Origin: Prevotella sp.
GTDB taxonomy: Bacteria; Bacteroidota; Bacteroidia; Bacteroidales; Bacteroidaceae
Assembly (NCBI GenBank): GCA_020026195.1
Contig: JAHHQW010000032.1
Span: forward strand, 1 to 27,316
Length of the DNA: 27,316 nucleotides
Direction: 5' to 3'
Shown here: piece by piece, positions 1 through 8,001 of the stretch
Layout: each line of letters begins with the position of its first letter
Numbering within the stretch: the stretch's first letter is position 1
Translations under genes and position numbers: made by a program
The notes under the pieces: generated by a model
Databases searched by the model: none
Told to the model about the DNA's origin: nothing
What the model saw: only the letters and a program-made list of their open reading frames with translations

Positions 1-51
1 AGGTAATAATCCAAAGTGAAAGAATTTATCCCCATGATTTATCTACTGAGC

Positions 52-90
52 CCTTGTCATCTCACAGGTGTGACAGGACTTCTTTTTTAT
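52..90 (+). terminator. weak hairpin with T-run at left edge
   Basis: An imperfect hairpin pairs CCT(T)GTCA at 52-59 with TGACAGG at 71-77, with an alternative inner pairing TCACA/TGTGA at 62-66 and 69-73. It is followed by a T-rich run on the plus strand. It could end a plus-strand gene lying to the left of the window. The stem is short and bulged, so this is a tentative call. Confidence 0.25.
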
Positions 91-704
91 TTCTTGTTTA
101 GAAATGATATCCAGTCTACAGTGTCGTAAATTCTTTTTCCGCTTATTCCGGTGTATTCGATAATATTCCCTATCTCTCCGTCTTTCTCATATCCCGGAAT
201 GTATGCCTGGCAGCGCAGACCATCGTATGGTTTGTGAACAATGGCAATTTTGTGATTGAGGGTCATGGCGTCAAACTTTTTCAGCATTTCGAGCGTACAT
301 CCGTCTCTCTCTATGAGTATAAAATAAATGTTGTCGTATCTTATGCGTGCAGCACGCTCGTGCCATTTCTTGCATGCTTCTTCGAAACTGCTGTAATGGA
401 GAAAATAAATATGGACTTTGCCTCCCAGAAGTCCTATTGGAAAGTCGTTGTTCCCTGTTATGTCTGCAATGTTCTCGTTTACAATATCTTTCAGGTTCTC
501 TATAAGATACATATAATCAGGAAACGGAATATAAAGATTTACCGTTGGAGAATTAAAACGCTCTTTCATGTCGTTTGAAATCATTGCTCCTACGCAGTTG
601 TTGCTGATTATACTAAAATCTGTGTTTTTGAGTTTACGGCGTTTCTTCCGCATCCTTATTAAGCGAAAACACTTGAATATTGCTGATAATATCTTGGCTG
701 ACAT
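87..704 (-). CDS. DUF1919 family protein (polysaccharide-associated)
   Basis: This 205-aa protein matches my memory of the DUF1919 family. It has the typical opening with a basic stretch (MRKKRRKLKN), then 'FSIISNNCVGAMI', the 'SPTVNLYIPFPDYMYLIENL' block, the 'FPIGLLGGKVHIYFLHY' block and 'EACKKWHERAARI'. Members are usually found in capsule or exopolysaccharide loci and are annotated as exopolysaccharide biosynthesis proteins, but the reaction is not established. No signal peptide or clear membrane segment is seen. ATG at 704 is the first ATG; the frame extends upstream to a TTG at 761, inside an inverted repeat, which I do not favour. No other polysaccharide gene is visible nearby. The gene follows the serine ammonia-lyase in the same direction, separated by that gene's terminator. 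Confidence 0.75.
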   Translation of the reverse strand: MSAKILSAIFKCFRLIRMRKKRRKLKNTDFSIISNNCVGAMISNDMKERFNSPTVNLYIPFPDYMYLIENLKDIVNENIADITGNNDFPIGLLGGKVHIYFLHYSSFEEACKKWHERAARIRYDNIYFILIERDGCTLEMLKKFDAMTLNHKIAIVHKPYDGLRCQAYIPGYEKDGEIGNIIEYTGISGKRIYDTVDWISFLNKK

Positions 705-734
705 AATAGATTCATTAATAATGACTGTATGTGA

Positions 735-763
735 TATTGCTAACGTGTACGAAGTTAGCAATA
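735..763. repeat. 10-bp perfect inverted repeat upstream of DUF1919 gene
   Basis: TATTGCTAAC at 735-744 and GTTAGCAATA at 754-763 are perfect reverse complements with a 9-nt spacer. The repeat lies about 30 bp upstream of the DUF1919 start codon, between it and the terminator of the upstream gene. It could be an operator or a leader hairpin. No T-run follows, so a terminator is unlikely. Confidence 0.5.
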
Positions 764-842
764 ATATTCTTCAGAAGTGTCGTTTAGTATGAATAAATGA
801 TGTTATGGTGGTTAATAAATGCCCGCAACCAGATAATACAGT

Positions 843-888
843 AAAAAAATACGGAAGAATAAATGTCACCGACTTTATTCTTCCGTAT
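843..888 (-). terminator. rho-independent terminator of serine ammonia-lyase gene
   Basis: A perfect 15-bp stem (849-863 with 874-888, arm ATACGGAAGAATAAA) and a 10-nt loop. On the minus strand it is followed by a run of seven T (plus-strand A-run at 843-849). It sits 25 bases past the sdaA stop codon. Confidence 0.9.
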
Positions 889-912
889 CAGTATAAAGAT
901 AAGGTACGAAAC

Positions 913-2151
913 TTAACTTCCCATACCCCTTGTCTTATATCCCTTGCGAGTTTTGAAGTTCTTAGCCAGACCGCCTTCGCTTGTCTCCTTGTAAAGAGAA
1001 GGAAGATCGTTACCAGTCTGCTTCATGACAAGAACAACCTTATCGAATGAAACACGGTGACGGCCATCGGAGAATGCTGCATAATGATCAGCATCGAGAG
1101 CACGTGTGGCAGCAAAAGCATTACGTTCTATACACGGAATCTGAACAAGTCCGCATACAGGGTCACATGTCATTCCGAGGTGATGTTCAAGACCGATTTC
1201 GGCAGCATATTCAATCTGAGAAGGACTGCCACCTGAAATCTGACATGCAGCAGCCGAAGCCATCGCACAGGCAACACCTACTTCACCCTGACAACCTACG
1301 TCGGCACCGGAGATTGAAGCATTAGTCTTTACTACGTTTCCAATAATGCCGGCAGTAGCAAGTGCATGAATTATACGTGTCTCGTTTACATTGTAATCCT
1401 TATAAAGATGATAAAGAACAGCAGGGAGAACACCGCTCGAACCACATGTCGGCGCTGTCACAATCGTTCCGCCAGCTGCATTTTCCTCACTGACAGCAAG
1501 AGCATAGGCGAATACCATACCGTGCATCTTCATCTTTTCGTTATAGCTGGAAGCCTTAATATAATATGTAGCAGCCTTACGCGGAAGATTAAGAGAACCC
1601 GGAAGGACACCTTCTGTGTTGATACCTCTTTCTACTGCGGCTTTCATGGCTTCCCATATTTCTTTGAGATAATCCCAGATGTCGGGATCTTCGCACTTAT
1701 CAACGTATTCCCAGTATCCACGTCCGTAATGTTCGCACCATCGCAGTATTTCAGAAAGAGTCTGCATGGGATAAACGTCTTTAGTGTTGAGTGCATCATC
1801 ATCTTTGCCTTCAGAAAGAGCACCGCCGCCAATACTGTATACAAACCAGTCGTCGGTCATCTTGCCACTGGCATCGAACGACTTATATTCCATTCCGTTA
1901 GGGTGGAAGTCAAGGAATACAGAAGGTTTCCATACAAATTTAACAGGAGCTGTCTTTCTAAGTACTTCTTCGATTGCAACGTCGGTCATGTGTCCCTTAC
2001 CTGTGGCTGCAAGACTACCGTAGAGTGTAACCTCGAAATGTTTTGCTTCGGGATGTCTTTCGGCAAATATCGTGGCTGCCTTCTGCGGTCCCATTGTATG
2101 ACTGCTCGACGGACCTTTACCTATTTTATATAGCTCTTTTAGTGACTTCAT
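913..2151 (-). CDS. sdaA: L-serine ammonia-lyase, single-chain iron-sulfur type
   Basis: Deaminates L-serine to pyruvate and ammonia with an oxygen-sensitive 4Fe-4S cluster. The 412-aa chain joins the beta domain, with the typical 'GPSSSHTMGP' near residue 13, to the alpha domain, with 'APTCGSSGVLPA' at 233-244. Likely cluster ligands are C287 (GCQGE), C329 (TCDPVCG) and C340 (IPC); the 42- and 11-residue spacings fit E. coli SdaA. The frame is intact and of normal family length. It is a single-gene unit with its own promoter (-33 TTTG and -7 TATCTTTG) and a strong terminator. Serine catabolism in the cytoplasm feeds pyruvate metabolism. Confidence 0.95.
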   Translation of the reverse strand: MKSLKELYKIGKGPSSSHTMGPQKAATIFAERHPEAKHFEVTLYGSLAATGKGHMTDVAIEEVLRKTAPVKFVWKPSVFLDFHPNGMEYKSFDASGKMTDDWFVYSIGGGALSEGKDDDALNTKDVYPMQTLSEILRWCEHYGRGYWEYVDKCEDPDIWDYLKEIWEAMKAAVERGINTEGVLPGSLNLPRKAATYYIKASSYNEKMKMHGMVFAYALAVSEENAAGGTIVTAPTCGSSGVLPAVLYHLYKDYNVNETRIIHALATAGIIGNVVKTNASISGADVGCQGEVGVACAMASAAACQISGGSPSQIEYAAEIGLEHHLGMTCDPVCGLVQIPCIERNAFAATRALDADHYAAFSDGRHRVSFDKVVLVMKQTGNDLPSLYKETSEGGLAKNFKTRKGYKTRGMGS

Positions 2152-2185
2152 GATTAGTAATTAAAAAATCCATTCTTTGAACTTA

Positions 2186-2219
2186 CAAAGATAGAAATAA
2201 TTGTCGAACTAACACCAAA
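2186..2219 (-). promoter_or_regulatory. Bacteroidetes-type promoter for sdaA
   Basis: On the minus strand a -33 TTTG (2219-2216) is followed after 22 bases by TATCTTTG (2193-2186), matching the TTTG / TAnnTTTG consensus of the Bacteroidetes primary sigma factor. The -7 box lies 34 bases before the sdaA ATG. Confidence 0.65.
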
Positions 2220-2301
2220 TGTAAACATATTTAATACACAAAATACTAAGGTTGAGCTTTCTTTTTATTCTGTGTGCGTATAACATTGGCACTGCATGAT
2301 A

Positions 2302-2348
2302 ACAAAAGACAGGGCAGACGTATCATTGTTTAGATACACCTGCCCTGT
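2302..2348 (-). terminator. terminator of the thioredoxin-like gene
   Basis: Hairpin arms at 2309-2324 and 2333-2348 share a 9-bp core ACAGGGCAG/CTGCCCTGT and a nearly complete 16-bp stem. On the minus strand it is followed by CTTTTGTT. It lies 26 bases past the stop of the TlpA-like gene. Confidence 0.8.
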
Positions 2349-2373
2349 ACTGCAGTTTTTTATAAATAAAAAC

Positions 2374-3453
2374 TTACTTACCAAATATTTCCTTTAGCTT
2401 ATTGCCTAAATCTTCGCCACGGAGGTCGAGTGCAAGAATCTTTCCGTCTCTGTCTACGAGTACGTTAGAAGGAATAGAATTGATGCCATAAAGCTGACCT
2501 GCCTTGTTGTTCCAAGATTTAAGTTCGCTGAGCTGCGGCCATTCCATACCGAGCTTCTTTACACCGTTGAGCCATGCCTCTTTGTTCTGGTCGAATGAAA
2601 TACCGATTACCTCAAAGCCCATGTCCTTATATTTCTTGTAGTTGTCCACTACGTTAGGCATCTCCTGGCGACAGGGACCGCACCAGCTTGCCCAGAAGTC
2701 GATGAGTACAACCTTGCCCTTGCCACACCATTCGCTAAGTTTGTGAGGATTGCCGTCCTTATCTGGAATTGCTACGTCGATAAACATCTTACCCGGAGCT
2801 TTCTTTTCCATGTTGGTGATGTACTGCTTTATGCCCTTGAGCATCGGATGGTTATAGAAAGCGTAATCTTTGTTTACATATTTTACCAGTGTGTTGAAAT
2901 CCATATCTCTGTACATCTGGCTCAGAAAATAAACACTGAGGAGGTTGTTCTTGTTCTCATCGAGAGCCTTAATGTTCATGGCTTCTACTTCATCTCCCTG
3001 CTGGTTAAGTTTTGCACCGAGAGTCTCCATCTGTGCCTTAGCCTCGGGAGTATTCTGCTTGTCAAGTTCAACTAACTTTCCGTATGTCTCATACATCTCT
3101 GATGTCTTCTTTGTGATGGCACTGTTGATATTGCTTAAAGTATTGTTAAGTTCAGAGCCTGATACGGTACCGTCGTTAAAGTTTGCATTGACAGGAGTTC
3201 CGTCTGTGACGATGATAACATTCTTGCGACTGTCTGTTACGAGGTATGCAAAATCGTTATTGTCCATGTTTATGTCCATGCTGAACTTGCCGTTTACAAC
3301 TTTTACACTGTCAGATGCATTTCTGGCTGTTGTTTTGTAAAGATATACCATCTTAGCATTTCCTGCATCTCCAGTAACTTTTGTAGTTACCTTCTGTGCC
3401 GAAACCGACATTGTTCCTGCGAGGATAGCCGATACTAATAATAATTTTTTCAT
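2374..3453 (-). CDS. exported TlpA-like disulfide reductase with DUF4369 domain
   Basis: A 359-aa protein with a Sec signal peptide (MKK, hydrophobic core, cut probably after 'SVSAQ' near residue 20). A DUF4369-like N-terminal beta domain spans about residues 22-115 and a helical linker about 115-220. A C-terminal AhpC/TSA-thioredoxin domain carries 'WASWCGPCRQE' with the redox pair C258 and C261. A conserved cis-Pro segment 'INSIPSNVLVDRDGKI' follows. Such proteins reduce disulfides in the periplasm of Bacteroidetes; partners are not known from this sequence. It is monocistronic, with a TATATTTG -7 box upstream and its own terminator. Confidence 0.9.
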   Translation of the reverse strand: MKKLLLVSAILAGTMSVSAQKVTTKVTGDAGNAKMVYLYKTTARNASDSVKVVNGKFSMDINMDNNDFAYLVTDSRKNVIIVTDGTPVNANFNDGTVSGSELNNTLSNINSAITKKTSEMYETYGKLVELDKQNTPEAKAQMETLGAKLNQQGDEVEAMNIKALDENKNNLLSVYFLSQMYRDMDFNTLVKYVNKDYAFYNHPMLKGIKQYITNMEKKAPGKMFIDVAIPDKDGNPHKLSEWCGKGKVVLIDFWASWCGPCRQEMPNVVDNYKKYKDMGFEVIGISFDQNKEAWLNGVKKLGMEWPQLSELKSWNNKAGQLYGINSIPSNVLVDRDGKILALDLRGEDLGNKLKEIFGK

Positions 3454-3483
3454 TTCTTTTCTTGTTTATGTTTAATTCATTTG

Positions 3484-3491
3484 CAAATATA
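3484..3491 (-). promoter_or_regulatory. -7 box for thioredoxin-like gene
   Basis: TATATTTG on the minus strand, about 30 bases before the ATG of the TlpA-like gene. No clear -33 TTTG was found at the expected distance. Confidence 0.5.
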
Positions 3492-3696
3492 ATAAATTTA
3501 TCCACACAGCCTAATGTTTGTATTATTTATTATTCCTTTTTACGAAGTGTTAGTATTATCATATAATATTTATAATAATCAGTATGTCTTGTCAAGCAGA
3601 GATTGTGTTAAGTATCTTTATCGCATAAAAAACATTTTCAATACTTGTAAATTTAAAAAATATATATACAGCATTAGTTTTGTATCATTTATTTAG

Positions 3697-3704
3697 TACA
3701 TTTG
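3697..3704 (+). promoter_or_regulatory. -7 box for barrel patatin gene
   Basis: TACATTTG fits TAnnTTTG, 20 bases before the patatin ATG. The nearest upstream TTTG (3679-3682) leaves only 14 bases of spacer, so the -33 element is uncertain. Confidence 0.5.
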
Positions 3705-3724
3705 CAATATAATAGAATTGTGTA

Positions 3725-5950
3725 ATGAAGAAAACATTATTGTTAATATTGCTTGCAATTACGTTTGTTTCATCGGTCGTGGCTCAGGAAAATACAGAGC
3801 AGCGTCGTAAGAAAGTTGCAGTTGTGCTTAGCGGTGGTGGAGCTAAAGGAGTTGCGCATATAGGTGCTTTAAGTGTAATAGAAAAAGCAGGTATCCCTAT
3901 CGACTATATAGTCGGTACTTCTATGGGATCTATCGTGGGTGGTCTTTATGCCATTGGTTATGATGCTCACAAGCTCGATTCGATAGTACGTAGGGTGGAC
4001 TGGTCGCTGGTGTTGTCGGACAGGGCTGATGTTAAGGATCAGACAATAGAGGAGCGTGACAAACAGCTTACATATATAATTTCGAAACCTCTGTTCTCGA
4101 AAAAATCCGGAATACTTAAGCAGTCGGGCGGTCTTGTAAGAGGCGAGAATCTTTCTAATCTGTTTACAAAACTTACAGTAGGTTATCACGACTCAACAAA
4201 CTTCAACAATCTGCCGATACCTTTTGCATGTGTCGCAACAGATATTGTTTCGGATCGTGAGGTGGTTATAAACAGAGGACTTCTGTCAAAAGCCATGCGT
4301 GCAAGTATGTCGATACCCATTATGTTTACTCCAGTGCGTGAGGACTCGATGGTACTTGTGGATGGTGGTATGAAGAATAACTTCCCGGTGGATGTAGCAC
4401 GTAAAATGGGAGCTGATGTCGTAATCGGTGTATCGGTAGACTCTGACGAGAAGGGTGCAAGCGAACTGCGTAGTGGTATCGACATCATGGGACAGCTTAT
4501 AGATATTACATGTAAGAGCAAATTTGCTGAAAACTGGGCTGATACAGATGTCCCTATTAAGGTAGACGTAGAAGGTTATTCTGCCGTAAGTTTCAATCCT
4601 GAAGCGATAGATACTCTTTTAGTAAGAGGTGAGAAGGCTGCGATGGAACACTGGGATGCGCTCATGTCATTAAAGAAAGGTCTTGGTCTTCCGGCTGACT
4701 ACATGCCGCCTAAGAAATTCCTGTGGAAACAGTCGGGACTTCCTACAAAGGTACAGATAATGGCTATAGACTTTGAGAATGTTAATAAATCGGATGAAAA
4801 ATATTTAAAGCGCAGGTATCATCTCAAAGAAGGAGACAGTATATCGTCGACACAGATAGAACAGACAATTACGGCAATGCGCAGTTTCTTGTTTTACAGA
4901 GATGCTAAATACGAACTGCGTCCTATGGCAGGTGGTTACTGGCTGTTGATAAAGGCTGGTGAAAAGCGTGCCAGCGAGGTAAACGTAGGTGTTCGTTTTG
5001 ACTCGGAGGAAATGGTGTCGGTCCAGGCAAATTATCTGCATCAGCTGCATTCGGGAAAGATGCCTGTAAACCTGAACTTTACGGGACGTCTTGGAAAACG
5101 TATTCTTGCGCAAGTTGAAGGTGACTTCAATCCGTTTAACTTTACGCGATTCTCTCTGTCATATCAGTTCAGAAACAATGACCTTAATATATATTATAAA
5201 GGTGACAAGGATTATAACATGACGTTTCATGCGCATAAGGTGGAACTGAAATTCCTTAATATGCGTTGGAGAAATTTCATGATAGACCTCGGACTTAACA
5301 TGGACTATTACCATTACAGTGATGTGCTTACCGGTGAAGATCCGCGTTTCAATGATTTTGAGGATGAAACGTTCTTAAGTTATGTATTCCGTGTATATTA
5401 TGATTCTGAGCGTAATGGAATCTTTACCGACAGAGGTTCGAAGTTTGAAATAAAGTATGCCTATAATACTGATAATATGTTTGAGTACCAAGGACATTCG
5501 GGACTGTCTACACTTTTGGCAATGTGGCGCAGGACATGGGCGTTTAACACCCGTTTTACATTGCAGCCGATGTTCTACGGACGATTCCTGTTTGGTAGTG
5601 AGACACCTGTAAGTCTGTGTAATGTCGTTGGCGGAAACGTATTCAGTCATTATATGGAACAGCAGCTGCCTTTTGCAGGAATGCGTAACATAGAATATAT
5701 GGATGATATGTTTGCAGCATTCAGCATACAGGCTCGTCAGCGTATGTCTGACAATCATTATGTGTTTGCTACGTTCTCTATTGCATATAATAACAATAAA
5801 CTGAAGGATATGTTCGACAATGATCCTATTACGGGTTACCGTGTGGCATATTATTATGACAGTATGTTCGGACCGCTTGGCGGAAGCGTTGGTTATTCGT
5901 CAAGAACGAGATCTCCATATTTCTTCGTGAACTTGGGATACGATTTCTAA
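3725..5950 (+). CDS. patatin-like phospholipase with C-terminal outer-membrane barrel
   Basis: A 741-aa exported protein with a signal peptide (residues 1-20, ending VVA|QE). The patatin domain at about 30-230 has the oxyanion-hole loop GGGAKG (37-42), nucleophile elbow GTSMG with Ser66, and Asp213 in DGG, forming the Ser-Asp dyad. A region at about 345-415 resembles a POTRA domain ('VQIMAIDFENVNKSDEKYL'). The C-terminal ~325 residues are a beta-barrel of the Omp85/surface-antigen type, ending in aromatic F ('NLGYDF') as barrel proteins do. This is the PlpD/FplA-like architecture, a type Vd autotransporter layout in which the lipase is delivered across or anchored at the outer membrane. The lipid substrate is not predictable. 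Monocistronic, with a strong terminator. Confidence 0.92.
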   Translation: MKKTLLLILLAITFVSSVVAQENTEQRRKKVAVVLSGGGAKGVAHIGALSVIEKAGIPIDYIVGTSMGSIVGGLYAIGYDAHKLDSIVRRVDWSLVLSDRADVKDQTIEERDKQLTYIISKPLFSKKSGILKQSGGLVRGENLSNLFTKLTVGYHDSTNFNNLPIPFACVATDIVSDREVVINRGLLSKAMRASMSIPIMFTPVREDSMVLVDGGMKNNFPVDVARKMGADVVIGVSVDSDEKGASELRSGIDIMGQLIDITCKSKFAENWADTDVPIKVDVEGYSAVSFNPEAIDTLLVRGEKAAMEHWDALMSLKKGLGLPADYMPPKKFLWKQSGLPTKVQIMAIDFENVNKSDEKYLKRRYHLKEGDSISSTQIEQTITAMRSFLFYRDAKYELRPMAGGYWLLIKAGEKRASEVNVGVRFDSEEMVSVQANYLHQLHSGKMPVNLNFTGRLGKRILAQVEGDFNPFNFTRFSLSYQFRNNDLNIYYKGDKDYNMTFHAHKVELKFLNMRWRNFMIDLGLNMDYYHYSDVLTGEDPRFNDFEDETFLSYVFRVYYDSERNGIFTDRGSKFEIKYAYNTDNMFEYQGHSGLSTLLAMWRRTWAFNTRFTLQPMFYGRFLFGSETPVSLCNVVGGNVFSHYMEQQLPFAGMRNIEYMDDMFAAFSIQARQRMSDNHYVFATFSIAYNNNKLKDMFDNDPITGYRVAYYYDSMFGPLGGSVGYSSRTRSPYFFVNLGYDF

Positions 5951-5973
5951 AACAGATTCAGTTCAGAAATAAC

Positions 5974-6007
5974 AAAAAGCCTGATACTTCAATGTATCAG
6001 GCTTTTT
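5974..6007 (+). terminator. terminator of barrel patatin gene
   Basis: A perfect 14-bp stem AAAAAGCCTGATAC (5974-5987) pairs with 5994-6007 around the loop TTCAAT. The T-run is part of the distal arm. It lies 23 bases after the stop codon. The flanking A- and T-runs would let it work on both strands. Confidence 0.92.
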
Positions 6008-6034
6008 GCTATCATATATTTAAAGACAGAACAT

Positions 6035-6073
6035 AAAAAAGTCTGTACTGTCACTCACGTGACTTGTACAGAC
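6035..6073 (-). terminator. terminator of EIIC-like gene
   Basis: GTCTGTAC (6041-6048) pairs with GTACAGAC (6066-6073), continued by an inner GTCAC/GTGAC stem. On the minus strand it is followed by TTTTTT (6040-6035). It sits 23 bases past the stop of the EIIC-like gene and faces the patatin terminator. Confidence 0.85.
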
Positions 6074-6096
6074 CAAAATAATTTATAATCTGCTTG

Positions 6097-7149
6097 TTAT
6101 AAATTCAGTTTATAATCTTCGCCTTTAATTTTACCAGCCTTTCTAAGTATGCGGTCGGCTATTAAGGCTACGATAGCTGGAAGGATAATCTGAACCACAA
6201 GGATTCCGATTAATGTTGGTGTCGTGAATCCCATGTCGGTAAATGTTCCTATCTGTCCTACAAGACCGCATGTTCCCATTCCGGCACCCATCGCATTGTT
6301 TGTCATGTGGAACAGACATGTACTTACCGGACCTGCTACCGCTCCGGCTAATGTCGGAGGTACAAGAATCCACGGATTCTTAAAGATGTTGGATATCTGA
6401 AGCATTGAAGTGCCGATACCCTGTGCGAGGAATCCTCCGAATCCGTTTTCCTTATATGATATTACGGCGAAACCTATCATCTGTGCGCAGCATCCTGCTG
6501 TGGCCGCACCTGCTGCAAGACCTTCGAGTCCAAGCATTATACATAGTGCAGCACTTGAAATAGGAGCCGTAAGGGCAAGACCTACTATTGTTGCTACTAT
6601 TATTCCGCAGAAGAAAGGTTCCATCTCTGTCGCGTTCATTACAATTTGTCCCAGACCTTCCATGAGTTTGCCGATGGCAGGACCTATTAATATTGCTGCT
6701 ATGGCACCCAGTATAATTGTAACTGCAGGTGTTACGATGATGTCAACACGTGTTTCTTTAGAAACGGCCTTGCCAAATTCTGCACCTATCGCTACAGCCA
6801 CAAATGCACCGGCAGGACCTCCTAATGCAGCTCCCATCATACCTGTTATGGCGCTTGAGAACATTACAAGTGCCGGAGCCTTCAGTCCCCATGCCACTGC
6901 AACACCCATTGTAGCACCCATATACTTCATGGCATCGGCGCCAGTCTGTATCAGAAAATTGCAGACTTCATTTTCGCCCGTTAAGTTCATTACCTGCTGT
7001 CCGACAGTCTTAATAATCAGTCCTATCAGGAGAGATGCAAAGAGTCCGAGAGCCATTGCCGAAAGAGCATCCTGTAAATAACGTTTTGCAGAGAACTCGA
7101 TGTTCTTACGCTTAAGAAATCCAACCTTTACGGTTTCTTCTGTTTCCAT
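6097..7149 (-). CDS. PTS EIIC-like membrane permease (EIIC_2 family), orphan
   Basis: A 350-aa, very hydrophobic protein rich in Gly and Ala with about nine or ten predicted membrane segments. The blocks 'FSAKRYLQDALSAMALGLFASLLIGLIIKT', 'GAALGGPAGAFVAVAIGAEFGK' and 'GAGMGTCGLVGQIGTFTDMG' recall the PTS_EIIC_2 group of membrane subunits. The family suggests inner-membrane transport of a small, possibly sugar-like substrate. No EIIA, EIIB, HPr or EI gene is in the window, so it may act without phosphotransfer. Monocistronic, with a TACCTTTG -7 box at 7185-7192 and its own terminator. The family call is from memory of conserved blocks; the substrate is unknown. Confidence 0.75.
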   Translation of the reverse strand: METEETVKVGFLKRKNIEFSAKRYLQDALSAMALGLFASLLIGLIIKTVGQQVMNLTGENEVCNFLIQTGADAMKYMGATMGVAVAWGLKAPALVMFSSAITGMMGAALGGPAGAFVAVAIGAEFGKAVSKETRVDIIVTPAVTIILGAIAAILIGPAIGKLMEGLGQIVMNATEMEPFFCGIIVATIVGLALTAPISSAALCIMLGLEGLAAGAATAGCCAQMIGFAVISYKENGFGGFLAQGIGTSMLQISNIFKNPWILVPPTLAGAVAGPVSTCLFHMTNNAMGAGMGTCGLVGQIGTFTDMGFTTPTLIGILVVQIILPAIVALIADRILRKAGKIKGEDYKLNL

Positions 7150-7184
7150 AATCTTTTATTTTATTGCAATTATTTAACGGGATG

Positions 7185-7192
7185 CAAAGGTA
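7185..7192 (-). promoter_or_regulatory. -7 box for EIIC-like gene
   Basis: TACCTTTG on the minus strand, 35 bases before the ATG. No convincing -33 TTTG is seen in the AT-rich sequence upstream. Confidence 0.45.
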
Positions 7193-7249
7193 TGAATTTA
7201 TATATAATTAATAAAATAAATTTAATATAATCGGCATACATAAATAATA

Positions 7250-7283
7250 AACGCCATATTATTCGTTTTAATAATATGGCGTT
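7250..7283 (-). terminator. terminator of SPFH-RHH-DUF1648 operon
   Basis: A perfect 14-bp stem AACGCCATATTATT (7250-7263) pairs with 7270-7283 around the loop CGTTTT. It lies 25 bases past the DUF1648 stop. On the minus strand it is followed by a T-rich but interrupted stretch (TTATTATTTATG). Confidence 0.75.
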
Positions 7284-7308
7284 ACGTTACTTTATGGAAA
7301 AAACTCTG

Positions 7309-7809
7309 TTATTGTCGTATAATTTTTATGGTGTAATATATAGAAGGTATTATTATCAGAGCCGTACTCGCAAATATTAATACGGATATTAAAGTTTCTC
7401 CTATTCCGAGTATTTCTGATGATGCTGATAATAAAATGTTACACCATAGGATTGCAAGACCAATATTTATTATGCGGCACAGTCTTGAAGACAGCGCTTT
7501 CTGGTATTCATTCATGAGCTTTTTTCTTGTTGGAAGGCGTACTACATTTCTGTCTGTATAATATGCCGATATGTAAGTAATTACCATGAATATGACGAAC
7601 AATCCGGATGTCTGCCATAAGAAAATTTTGTCCGACCATTCATCTGCATGGCCTGTAAATGTGAAATGACTTGGAACTGTATCAGGCGCCATATTGTAAA
7701 GAATTGCCGTCATTACAAGCATTGCTATGAATATTATGCCTGCAGCAATTTCCAATACCCTGTCAGTTACAGGGATGGGAGACTTTAAGCGATTCAATAA
7801 ATTATTCAT
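7309..7809 (-). CDS. DUF1648 (SdpI-like) membrane protein
   Basis: A 166-aa protein with four likely membrane helices (about residues 20-40, 65-85, 115-133 and 138-160). A DUF1648 signature lies after the first helix: 'MAPDTVPSHFTFTGHADEWSDK'. DUF1648 is the N-terminal half of SdpI, the Bacillus immunity and signalling membrane protein, but here the rest of SdpI is absent. I chose the ATG at 7809, which overlaps the stop of the upstream gene (ATGAATAA); a GTG two codons earlier is the alternative start. The overlap implies translational coupling to the RHH-like gene. The biochemical role is unknown; membrane-stress sensing or immunity is an inference from the family. Confidence 0.8.
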   Translation of the reverse strand: MNNLLNRLKSPIPVTDRVLEIAAGIIFIAMLVMTAILYNMAPDTVPSHFTFTGHADEWSDKIFLWQTSGLFVIFMVITYISAYYTDRNVVRLPTRKKLMNEYQKALSSRLCRIINIGLAILWCNILLSASSEILGIGETLISVLIFASTALIIIPSIYYTIKIIRQ

Positions 7810-7993
7810 CTTCACCTTCTTCTTTGTTTTTCTTTTTCTTTAAGCGTCCGCTTTTGCGCAGAGCCTCGGCAATGATCCATTGAAGCTGGCCGTTAGTGGA
7901 ACGAAACTCGTCTTCGGCCCAGGCTTCTATGGCATCCATCGTCTTTGCATCGACGCGAAGAACAAAACTTTTGGTCTTTTCTTTCTTTTCCAT
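7802..7993 (-). CDS. ribbon-helix-helix (Arc-like) small DNA-binding protein
   Basis: A 63-aa protein with a short beta-strand-like start ('KSFVLRVDAKTMDAIEAW') followed by two helices ('MDAIEAWAEDEFRST' and 'NGQLQWIIAEALRKSGR') and a highly charged tail (KKKKNKEEGEDE). This order and size match the Arc/CopG ribbon-helix-helix fold, often annotated in Bacteroides as an Arc family DNA-binding protein. It lies 8 bases after the SPFH gene and overlaps the DUF1648 gene, so all three are probably one operon. Autoregulation through the TGATATCA repeats at the operon start is an inference. No toxin partner is recognisable, so a classical toxin-antitoxin role is not supported. Confidence 0.8.
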   Translation of the reverse strand: MEKKEKTKSFVLRVDAKTMDAIEAWAEDEFRSTNGQLQWIIAEALRKSGRLKKKKNKEEGEDE

Positions 7994-8001
7994 TAAACTG
8001 A

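Noticed and set aside
1366..2133. 255-aa open frame on the plus strand
   Set aside because: It is entirely antisense to the well-supported serine ammonia-lyase gene, and its translation is low-complexity and unlike any family I know.
3514..3696. 60-aa frame between the thioredoxin-like and barrel patatin genes
   Set aside because: Composition is that of random AT-rich DNA (Tyr, Asn, Ile, Phe), there is no promoter before it, and it would run into the patatin promoter.
6410..7081. 223-aa open frame rich in Pro, Ala and Ile
   Set aside because: Antisense shadow of the Gly/Ala-rich EIIC-like membrane protein; the Pro/Ala bias is what such codons give when read backwards.
7802..7993. Toxin-antitoxin antitoxin
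   Set aside because: The small RHH-like protein could look like an antitoxin, but its neighbours are an SPFH protein and a DUF1648 membrane protein, and neither resembles a known toxin.
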